Below the pieces are notes generated by a model, which saw only the letters and a list, made by a program, of their open reading frames with translations, was not told where the DNA came from and ran no database searches. From positions 1 to 31,139 of IMG/VR virus record IMGVR_UViG_3300044628_000125: DNA of 31,139 nt. One strand, written 5' to 3'. Below are positions 23,039 through 28,643 of the stretch, piece by piece (positions within the stretch are counted from its first letter, which is position 1; each line of letters opens with the position of its first letter). A program made the translations under genes and the position numbers. The DNA is from a virus.

Positions 23039-23686
23039 ATGCTGTCAAATGCTCAACAAGCGTTAAATTTTTTTGAACAAAAAAATGAAGATAGCGAATA
23101 TGTGGTGAGAAAAATTGAAAATTCTAACACGAAGGAATTAATCCTAAATTTTCATTACGCTCGCCGTATGCCTTCAATTTCATTTGCATATGGATTGTTT
23201 TTGAATGGCGAATTAGAAGGAGTTGTTACTTTTGGACAACCTGCATCACCAAGAGTTTGCGATGGTATTGCAGGAAAAGAAAACGCTCGTTTGGTTTTGG
23301 AATTGAACAGATTGGTTTTGCGAAACAATCGTAAAAACGAAGCAAGTAGATTAGTTGGGCAAGCATTAAGAATGTTGCCTAAACCAAAAATTATTATTTC
23401 TTATGCAGATACGGCCCAAAAACATTTGGGAGTTGTATATCAAGCAACAAATTTCGACTATTACGGTTTGTCTGAAATTCGTACAGACAGGGTTTTTATA
23501 GATGGCACAAAACAAAAACATGGACGCCATGTGATTAGCACAGACATTGAAAATTTACACGAAAGAACAAAATTAGTTGAGCGCCCAAGAAAACATAGGT
23601 ATGTAAAAATAATTGCAAACAAAACAATTCAAAAACGATTAATGCAACAAATTAAATACGAAAAAAAGCGATACCCTAAAAATTGA
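23039..23686 (+). CDS. mom: Mom-like DNA adenine-modification protein
   Basis: 215 residues. NFHYARRMPSISFAYGLF (about 37-54), GVVTFGQPAS, LELNRLVLRNNRKNEASRLV (87-106), IIISYADTAQKHLGVVYQATN (about 118-138) and YYGLSEIRTD match the Mom family, GNAT-fold proteins typified by phage Mu Mom, which converts adenines in phage DNA to a carbamoylmethyl form that resists host restriction. The basic C-terminus suits DNA binding. The gene is far more AT-rich than its surroundings, and its 16-bp leader recurs just after its stop, so it looks like a recently acquired cassette. Confidence 0.8.
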   Translation: MLSNAQQALNFFEQKNEDSEYVVRKIENSNTKELILNFHYARRMPSISFAYGLFLNGELEGVVTFGQPASPRVCDGIAGKENARLVLELNRLVLRNNRKNEASRLVGQALRMLPKPKIIISYADTAQKHLGVVYQATNFDYYGLSEIRTDRVFIDGTKQKHGRHVISTDIENLHERTKLVERPRKHRYVKIIANKTIQKRLMQQIKYEKKRYPKN

Positions 23687-23702
23687 AACCACAGAGAGGT
23701 TT
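23687..23702 (+). repeat. 16-bp direct repeat, right copy
   Basis: Exact second copy of AACCACAGAGAGGTTT, starting immediately after the Mom-like stop and ending 2 bp before the ATG at 23705. Its GAGAGG is the probable ribosome-binding site of the next gene. Recombination between the two copies would remove exactly 672 bp and leave the downstream gene with an intact leader. Confidence 0.85.
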
Positions 23703-23704
23703 TT

Positions 23705-24229
23705 ATGCACGAACTAGACGAAGCCGCATGGGAGCGATGGGTTGCCTACCGCAAGGCCATTCGCAAGCCCATAAAGGAAGTCAGCGAACACGCGATGAAA
23801 CTTAAACTGTCGCGCTTTGGTGCTGACCAAGATGCCGTGGTCGAGCAGTCCATTGCTAACCAGTATCAGGGGTTGTTCGAGTTGAAGAAGGCCGCGCCCC
23901 GTCCGGGCGAGAAGGTCGAAAAGACCGACAAGCAACGCGCCGCAGATGTCGCCCGTCACGCTGAACAGGACGACTGGAACGCGAGACAATGGGGCAAGTT
24001 GGAACCGACCCCGCTGAACCGTCTCAAGTTGTGTGAGGCATATCTTGCTCGATTAACCATCAGCCCTGATGCGGATGCGATGGAGCGTCTGAAAGACTCA
24101 ACCGCCGCCGCGTTGCGGTCAGCGGATGCAGTAGAGGTGCTGGGTCACCCGCACCTGATGTCGATGGTTCGCCAACTGTTTGGTGAACGCGGTCTGAACA
24201 AACTCAAAAAGCGAGAGGTGCAATCGTGA
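23705..24229 (+). CDS. Putative replication-associated protein
   Basis: 174 residues. The N-terminal part WERWVAYRKAIRKPIKEVSE (about 9-28) followed by VVEQSIANQYQGLFELK (45-61) resembles the C-terminal region of phage replication initiators and helicase loaders, where this segment follows a DNA-binding domain that is missing here. The rest is charged and helical. GC content returns to the phage average. Its stop overlaps the next GTG. A role in replication is plausible but not shown. Confidence 0.55.
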   Translation: MHELDEAAWERWVAYRKAIRKPIKEVSEHAMKLKLSRFGADQDAVVEQSIANQYQGLFELKKAAPRPGEKVEKTDKQRAADVARHAEQDDWNARQWGKLEPTPLNRLKLCEAYLARLTISPDADAMERLKDSTAAALRSADAVEVLGHPHLMSMVRQLFGERGLNKLKKREVQS

Positions 24230-24591
24230 AGTTAACAACGAACGATATGTGGGATGCGTTGAAGGCGTACCAAGTACAGGCAAACGCCGACGGTCACGGC
24301 AGGTCGTGGCAAATAGCGTGCCAGACAAAAACCGTAGCCGACATGGACGCTGCAATCGAGGATTCGAGTGAACGGATGCAGGAAGCCGACCCCGATTACG
24401 AACGGATGCAGGAAACCGACACCGATTACGAGTTGTTTGGTGGTCGCCCGAACGACGATTACGAGCGGATATACACCGCAGGCGAGGCGATGATTAACGC
24501 GGTATATGTGATGCAATCGGATGTTTCGCAGCAGGAAAACATCACGATGGCGATTCGACTTATCGAAAAGGCGCAGGAGATAGGAACATGA
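24226..24591 (+). CDS. Hypothetical protein with internal 10-residue tandem repeat
   Basis: 121 residues, GTG start in GTGA overlap. A 10-residue unit of the form ERMQExDxDY occurs twice in a row (about residues 49-68) with a third partial DDYERIY copy after it. The flanks are helical and hydrophilic. No family recognised. It is part of a run of short overlapping accessory genes. Confidence 0.6.
   Translation: MKLTTNDMWDALKAYQVQANADGHGRSWQIACQTKTVADMDAAIEDSSERMQEADPDYERMQETDTDYELFGGRPNDDYERIYTAGEAMINAVYVMQSDVSQQENITMAIRLIEKAQEIGT
24370..24429 (+). repeat. Two tandem 30-bp repeats inside a coding gene
   Basis: Copies at 24370-24399 and 24400-24429 differ at two bases. The unit length is a multiple of three, so the gene stays in frame and copy number could vary without disrupting it. 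Confidence 0.9.
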
Positions 24592-24824
24592 GCATCAACG
24601 ACGGCGGCCCAGCGTTTCCGAGCACGATTCAGTATTTCCCCGACGACAAAAACGCGAACGAAGAGCAAGGCATGACCCTGCGCGACTGGTTCGCTACTCA
24701 CGCGACGGACGCTGACATCGCAGCAATTCAGACCCCGCCGCACGGCGCACAGAACATCACGCGGTACGAGGCGCGGTATATCCACGCCGACCAGATGCTC
24801 AAGGCGCGGGAGGTGAAGCCGTGA
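24588..24824 (+). CDS. Small conserved phage protein (INDGGPAFP / GMTLRDWFA type)
   Basis: 78 residues, ATGA overlap at the start. It has the common phage pattern INDGGPAFP near the N-terminus and GMTLRDWFATHA in the middle, with a helical C-terminus. Such proteins occur in the early regions of many phages and have no known function. Confidence 0.68.
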   Translation: MSINDGGPAFPSTIQYFPDDKNANEEQGMTLRDWFATHATDADIAAIQTPPHGAQNITRYEARYIHADQMLKAREVKP

Positions 24825-25084
24825 CACGCGAGGACATTATCCGATGGTCGCGGGAGGTCGAAGATTACGCCGACACTATCTACGAAAAAGGCGAATATCA
24901 CCCCGGATGGTTGGAAGTTCGTGACCAACGCTTCGCCGCCCTCGTCGCAGCAGCCGAGCGGGAGGCGTGTGCGAAGATTGCCGACAGCCAGATAAACAAC
25001 ACCGCCATCTTGTTGGTCAACCCCGGCAAATCTGCCGCAGCATGGGACATCGCTAACGCCATCCGTGCGAGGGGGAGCAAATGA
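24821..25084 (+). CDS. Small early protein with EREACAK / AIRARGSK motifs
   Basis: 87 residues from GTG 24821 in GTGA overlap. The C-terminal half AAAEREACAKIAD and ANAIRARGSK recurs in the next gene, with 24- and 28-base identical DNA stretches, so the two share a common module. Helical, hydrophilic; function unknown. Confidence 0.62.
   Translation: MTREDIIRWSREVEDYADTIYEKGEYHPGWLEVRDQRFAALVAAAEREACAKIADSQINNTAILLVNPGKSAAAWDIANAIRARGSK
24953..24976 (+). repeat. 24-bp repeat, first copy
   Basis: Identical to 25255-25278; encodes the shared AEREACAK stretch of two neighbouring genes. Copies are 302 bp apart. Confidence 0.9.
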
Positions 25085-25085
25085 C
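25058..25085 (+). repeat. 28-bp repeat, first copy
   Basis: Identical to 25363-25390; encodes the shared AIRARGSK end of one gene and the ATGA start of the next, so the repeat carries a complete gene junction with its GGGGGAG ribosome-binding site. Confidence 0.9.
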
Positions 25086-25389
25086 ACGCGACTACAACAT
25101 CAAGTGTGCCGTCAAGGACTGCGAAAATCACAGCAACGAAGGTCAGTTTGTTGGACTGTTGTGTTTACCCTGTCATAGATTTATAGCGGGAGACGGTGGA
25201 CTTTACTCACAAGCGTTTCGCAACAGTAGTGACATGATTAAACAAGCGGTCGAGGCCGAGCGGGAGGCGTGTGCGAAGGTATGCGAACAGCCTAGCGATG
25301 AAATCCAGATAACGGACGACATAAGTCAGCGTATTTACAAGGATGCGTTTGATTGCGCTGAAGCCATCCGTGCGAGGGGGAGCAAATGA
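25081..25389 (+). CDS. Small early protein with N-terminal Cys cluster
   Basis: 102 residues, ATGA overlap. Cys9, Cys14, Cys28, Cys31 and His32 (CAVKDC and CLPCH motifs) could form a zinc site. The C-terminal half, EREACAK then AIRARGSK, is shared with the upstream gene. This looks like a module swap in which a conserved tail carries different N-terminal domains. Function unknown. Confidence 0.6.
   Translation: MTRDYNIKCAVKDCENHSNEGQFVGLLCLPCHRFIAGDGGLYSQAFRNSSDMIKQAVEAEREACAKVCEQPSDEIQITDDISQRIYKDAFDCAEAIRARGSK
25255..25278 (+). repeat. 24-bp repeat, second copy
   Basis: Identical to 24953-24976, in the equivalent position of the neighbouring gene. Confidence 0.9.
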
Positions 25390-25390
25390 C
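25363..25390 (+). repeat. 28-bp repeat, second copy
   Basis: Identical to 25058-25085; covers the end of one gene and the start of the zinc-finger-like ORF, so the new gene inherits the same ribosome-binding site. Confidence 0.9.
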
Positions 25391-25562
25391 CCGCACCTGT
25401 AAGCAATGCGGTCAGAAGTTCTTCGGCGCGTCGAGCATTCTCCAGCATCGCAGCGGTGCTTGCGGTGGCGAGGAATTACTGAAGTCTCGCGGCTGGGTTA
25501 AGACCAAGGCAGGATGGGTATCACCACAACGCGCAGCGCACGACAAACGCCGTGGAGTTTGA
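25386..25562 (+). CDS. 58-residue C2HC zinc-finger-like protein
   Basis: ATG 25386 overlaps the previous stop as ATGA and has GGGGGAG close upstream; TGA at 25560-25562 lies inside the next gene. The N-terminus CKQCGQKFFGASSILQHRSG continues to a fourth Cys (Cys5, Cys8, His21, Cys26), a zinc-finger pattern. The rest is basic with two Trp. Probably a small DNA-binding or accessory protein for the nuclease downstream; function inferred. Confidence 0.65.
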   Translation: MTRTCKQCGQKFFGASSILQHRSGACGGEELLKSRGWVKTKAGWVSPQRAAHDKRRGV

Positions 25563-25932
25563 GCGGCTGATGAAGAACCGGGATGCGCCGCATATTGATT
25601 ACGGCGCATTCCTCGGGTTGCTGCCGAACAACCCTAAAGCCTGCCCGTGCAATATTGACGGCATCATCGAGCGAAAGGGAAAGTTCCTTGTACTCGAATG
25701 GAAGCGTCAGGGTGAGGGGATGTCCGAAGGGCTGCGCCGCACCTTGCAGGCACTTGCAGGGACTACGGGTTTTCAAGTTTGGGTGGTGCGCGGCGATACG
25801 GACAACGGGCTACGCATCGGACGGTTTTACTCGGTGCCACCTTTCGGCAAACCAAAGTTGTTAGGCGAAGGCGTGGATGAGTTCATTGCGGTGTACCGGC
25901 TGTGGTACGAGTACGCCGACGGGTCTTTCTGA
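25552..25932 (+). CDS. PD-(D/E)XK nuclease-like protein
   Basis: 126 residues from GTG 25552, overlapping the zinc-finger-like ORF by 11 bp. NIDGIIERKGKFLVLEWKRQ (Asp36; Glu49-x-Lys51) gives the core of a PD-(D/E)XK active site, followed by a helix (LRRTLQALAG) and a strand (FQVWVVRGD) as in Holliday-junction-resolvase-like folds. It directly precedes a VRR-NUC nuclease. Substrate unknown. Confidence 0.6.
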   Translation: MEFERLMKNRDAPHIDYGAFLGLLPNNPKACPCNIDGIIERKGKFLVLEWKRQGEGMSEGLRRTLQALAGTTGFQVWVVRGDTDNGLRIGRFYSVPPFGKPKLLGEGVDEFIAVYRLWYEYADGSF

Positions 25933-26228
25933 TGCGCTACGCCGCACGCCGGGATGCCAACGATGCCGCCATTACCGCAGCCGTAAGAGCGGCAGGGTTT
26001 ACGGTGTACGACCTCGGGCTGGCAGGGCAGGGCGTACCCGATAAACTGGTCACCGCCCCCGGCTTTGCTGCCTTCCTCGAAATCAAGACCCCAACGGGCA
26101 AACTGCGGAAAGGGCAGGAACGCTTCCAGATGGCGTTTGAGCCGCTTGGGATGTGGTACCTAGCCCGAGACCCTGCCGAAACGGTTGCGTGGCTTCAGGC
26201 GCGACTGACGACGACCCAGAAGCCTTGA
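25932..26228 (+). CDS. VRR-NUC domain nuclease
   Basis: 98 residues from ATG 25932, sharing one base with the previous TGA; an upstream ATG at 25902 lies within that gene. ARRDANDAAITAAVRAAGF, then GQGVPDKLV (Pro36-Asp37), FLEIKTPTGKL (Glu50-x-Lys52) and GQERF match stand-alone phage VRR-NUC proteins, restriction-fold nucleases thought to resolve branched DNA in replication and recombination. Its end overlaps the opposite-strand methyltransferase-like gene by 34 bp. Confidence 0.85.
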   Translation: MRYAARRDANDAAITAAVRAAGFTVYDLGLAGQGVPDKLVTAPGFAAFLEIKTPTGKLRKGQERFQMAFEPLGMWYLARDPAETVAWLQARLTTTQKP

Positions 26229-26719
26229 CCCATGAGTTGATGGTGCTGGAGGTGGTGAATGTGGAAGCGTTCGCAAAGCCGGGGAAGCCACCACCGCGCA
26301 GGCTCTTGGATAAGATGGGCGTTCCTGCCGTCGCTTAACACCTTGACCGCCGCCCCCGTGTGGACGCTGAAGAAACCCAACCGGGGCATGATACGGGCAA
26401 GGTCATCCAGCACAGCGTCGAGCCGGTCAGGTTCGATGTGTTCCAGCACATCAATGCAGCAGACCATATCAGCCTCTACGGGAGGCCCGTACTCTGGGAA
26501 GGCTGGGTCATAGGGTCGGTAGTCAATCGAGATACCCGCAGGCTCAAGGGCGCGTTGCAGGTTCTTCTTGCCAGCACCGTAGTCGGACAACGACTTGATG
26601 CCGTTATCCACGATTAACTTTGCAACGATGGGCGCAAAGGCGATGGAAGCCACGCCATAGGCGGGATTGGTGTGCAGTTCGACCTGCTGGGCGCGGTAGG
26701 CTTCGGAGATGGTAGTCAT
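26195..26719 (-). CDS. SAM-dependent methyltransferase-like protein
   Basis: 174 residues, ATG preceded by AAGGA. LSDYGAGKKNLQRAL (about 44-58) is a motif I-like SAM-binding loop, DYRPYDPAFPE and ADMVCCIDVLEHIEPDRLD (about 83-101) are the later strands and the D-V-L-E-H signature, and FFSVHTGAAVKVL follows. It matches short class I methyltransferase-like proteins common in phages, target unknown. It is the only leftward gene among the rightward genes from 22300 onward, so it may be an independently regulated insertion. Confidence 0.75.
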   Translation of the reverse strand: MTTISEAYRAQQVELHTNPAYGVASIAFAPIVAKLIVDNGIKSLSDYGAGKKNLQRALEPAGISIDYRPYDPAFPEYGPPVEADMVCCIDVLEHIEPDRLDAVLDDLARIMPRLGFFSVHTGAAVKVLSDGRNAHLIQEPARWWLPRLCERFHIHHLQHHQLMGQGFWVVVSRA

Positions 26720-26772
26720 GCTTGCATCCTTCCCTGTAGGGGTCTAGCATCATCGTACCATAGGGGAGAGTT
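26720..26772. promoter_or_regulatory. Short divergent control region
   Basis: A 53-bp gap between the leftward methyltransferase-like start and the rightward gene at 26773. It carries a ribosome-binding site for each side (AAGGA leftward, GGGGAGAG rightward) and a CCCTGTAGGG partial inverted repeat. No full -35/-10 pair is convincing, so the promoters may lie inside the flanking genes. Confidence 0.35.
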
Positions 26773-27141
26773 ATGGCTGCTCACGAAAAAAACGCGGCTT
26801 TGTTTGTCGGAACCATGTTCCACAGCGCGACCATTACGCACCTTCAGCACCTTGCTACGAAGTCCTTCGCGCAGCACATGGCGCTTGGGGAATACTACGA
26901 AGCCATCCCCGACCTTGTGGACAAGTACGCCGAGGCGTATCAGGGACGCTACGGCATCATCACGGGCTACGATGTCGAGTTCCACAAGAACAGCAACCCG
27001 AAGGCGTATGTGAAGTCGCTGCTGACCTTCCTCGACGAAATCAAAGGCTCACTCCCGAAGGACAGCGACCTTGTTAACCTGTTCGATGCGGTTGTGGATG
27101 CTGTGACGAGCCTCAAGTACAAACTCGAAAACCTCGAATAA
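26773..27141 (+). CDS. DUF5856-like helical phage protein
   Basis: 122 residues, ATG after GGGGAGAG. FVGTMFHSATITHLQHLATK, then FAQHMALGEYYEAIPDLVDK and YAEAYQGRYGIITGYD form a four-helix-like pattern with spaced His and Glu residues, as in DUF5856 proteins of phages. The layout recalls Dps/ferritin-like bundles, but iron binding is only a guess. Its TAA shares one base with the next gene's ATG. Confidence 0.6.
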   Translation: MAAHEKNAALFVGTMFHSATITHLQHLATKSFAQHMALGEYYEAIPDLVDKYAEAYQGRYGIITGYDVEFHKNSNPKAYVKSLLTFLDEIKGSLPKDSDLVNLFDAVVDAVTSLKYKLENLE

Positions 27142-28301
27142 TGGCGAAGAAAGCGGAACCGTCACGGGTTGCTGCCGCGCTGCAATACCTCCAGCAGATG
27201 CGCGACCGTGCCGCTGACTTCGGTGGCGGGGTAGTCGATACCCTCGCAGACCGCGCACGGGATGTCGGTGGACTTGCATACGAGGCCTTTACGAGCGACC
27301 CCAACATCGGGCGCATGACGACGGCAGAGTACGCCCAAGCCGCCGACCGCTCGACCCCTCGCCTAGACCAAGCCGCCCAAGACCTCGGTACCATCGGCAA
27401 GGCAATCGTTACGCAGCCGGTTCAGACGGGCAAGGCTCTCGTGCAGGGCGAGGTTGAACGCGCACGACAGGCGATGACCAGTCCCCGCGCTGCCGGTGAA
27501 TACGCAGGGTCGATGGTTGACCCTATGCGGTTGGCTGCTGCGCTACGCAAAACCGCCCCCATCGCTGAACTTGATGTCTACCACGGCACCCCGCATCGCT
27601 TTGAGCCGACCGAAGCCAACCCGTTAGGCGAGTTTGACGCAAGCAAGATTGGCACGGGTGAGGGAGCGCAGGCGTATGGGCATGGGATTTATTACGCTGA
27701 AAACATGGATGTGGCAAAAGGTTATCAACCGCGAGACACTAAAACCGAAGAAAAATTGATGAGGCTATACAAGCAAGCCGAGGCGCGACAAGACTATGAT
27801 TCTATGAATGTCTTGGAGTCGGCAATGCTGCATAAAACCGCAGGCGAATTGCAGGAAATGTACCCGCAGCACGGTAAATTGATTAATCAGATTGGCAAAA
27901 TCACGGCGCAATCAAAATCGTCCCTCTACAAAGCCGACCTCCCCGACGAGATGATAGACCGTATGCTCGATTGGGATAAGCCGTTAAGTGAGCAGCCGGA
28001 AAGTGTCCAGACAATTTTGAAAAATTTAGCCAAAAAAGACGCAGAAAAATACGGGGAAGGCGGTGGTCTTGATTACTACATGGGCGACCCAGATAGTTAC
28101 GATGGTGAGAGCGTTTACCGTTATCTTGCTGAACAGCAAGACAGTCAAGTTAACACATCTGAATACTTTAAAAATCTAGGCATCCCCGGCATCAAGTATT
28201 TAGACGCAGGCAGTCGCGGCGGTGACTCTGCAACCGGAACGCGTAACTTTGTCGTGTTCCCCGGTGAGGAAAAGAAGGTCAAGATACTTAAGCGGGATTA
28301 A
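27141..28301 (+). CDS. ADP-ribosyltransferase-like protein (ART-PolyVal type)
   Basis: 386 residues. Residues 1-135 are helical and Ala/Arg-rich, resembling virion-protein tails. The catalytic-looking part starts at about 145: LDVYHGTPHRF (His148), KIGTGEGAQAYGHGIYYAEN (169-188) and, near the end, GIPGIKYLD and RNFVVFPGEE. This is the H-Y type of ADP-ribosyltransferase fold seen in the polyvalent proteins of phages and plasmids. It may modify host proteins early in infection if packaged, as T4 Alt does, but that is inference. A central AT-richer patch (about 27700-28190) suggests mosaicism. Confidence 0.68.
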   Translation: MAKKAEPSRVAAALQYLQQMRDRAADFGGGVVDTLADRARDVGGLAYEAFTSDPNIGRMTTAEYAQAADRSTPRLDQAAQDLGTIGKAIVTQPVQTGKALVQGEVERARQAMTSPRAAGEYAGSMVDPMRLAAALRKTAPIAELDVYHGTPHRFEPTEANPLGEFDASKIGTGEGAQAYGHGIYYAENMDVAKGYQPRDTKTEEKLMRLYKQAEARQDYDSMNVLESAMLHKTAGELQEMYPQHGKLINQIGKITAQSKSSLYKADLPDEMIDRMLDWDKPLSEQPESVQTILKNLAKKDAEKYGEGGGLDYYMGDPDSYDGESVYRYLAEQQDSQVNTSEYFKNLGIPGIKYLDAGSRGGDSATGTRNFVVFPGEEKKVKILKRD

Positions 28302-28308
28302 CAGGTTG

Positions 28309-28343
28309 ATGCGGCACGGTAAACAGCAGTAAACTGTCCGCAT
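28309..28343. promoter_or_regulatory. Inverted repeat just upstream of the small terminase gene
   Basis: ATGCGG (28309-28314) and CCGCAT (28338-28343) form an exact 6-bp outer stem, and ACAG/CTGT (28323-28326, 28334-28337) a 4-bp inner stem; GTAAAC occurs twice inside. It is in the only real intergenic gap of this region. It may be a regulatory hairpin or part of a packaging recognition site. Confidence 0.35.
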
Positions 28344-28364
28344 GGCAGATTGTGAAGAAGTGCA

Positions 28365-28643
28365 ATGGCTAAAGGCGTAAAGACAGGCGGGGGCAGTCGA
28401 GCAGGCATCCCCAACAAGGCCACAGCCGCCGCAAGGGAGGCCATTTCTCGTTTCGTAGATGGCAACGCAGACCGCTTGCAGGGCTGGCTCGACGAGATAC
28501 ACCAAGAGAAGGGCGCAGAGGCGGCGTTTAAGTGCTTCAGCGATTTGCTTGAATACCATGTGCCTAAACTCGCACGCCACGAACACAGCGGCCCAGACGG
28601 CAGCAAGATTGAGATTGAGGCGACTTGGGGCAAACCCGAGTGA
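28365..28643 (+). CDS. Probable small terminase subunit
   Basis: 92 residues starting MAKGVKTGGGSRAGIPNKATA, then EAISRFVDGNADRLQGWLDE and LLEYHVPKLARHE. Small proteins with this pattern directly precede the large terminase in many phages; they are basic, helical and likely bind DNA. The GTG of the large terminase overlaps its stop. Assignment as small terminase is mainly by position. Confidence 0.65.
   Translation: MAKGVKTGGGSRAGIPNKATAAAREAISRFVDGNADRLQGWLDEIHQEKGAEAAFKCFSDLLEYHVPKLARHEHSGPDGSKIEIEATWGKPE

Noticed and set aside
26259-26617. Plus-strand open frames between the VRR-NUC and DUF5856-like genes
   Set aside because: They are antisense shadows of the methyltransferase-like gene, which has clear family motifs and its own ribosome-binding site.
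28342-28380. 12-codon leader ORF upstream of and overlapping the small terminase start
   Set aside because: The product is very short, has no clear ribosome-binding site and no conserved feature I can recognise.
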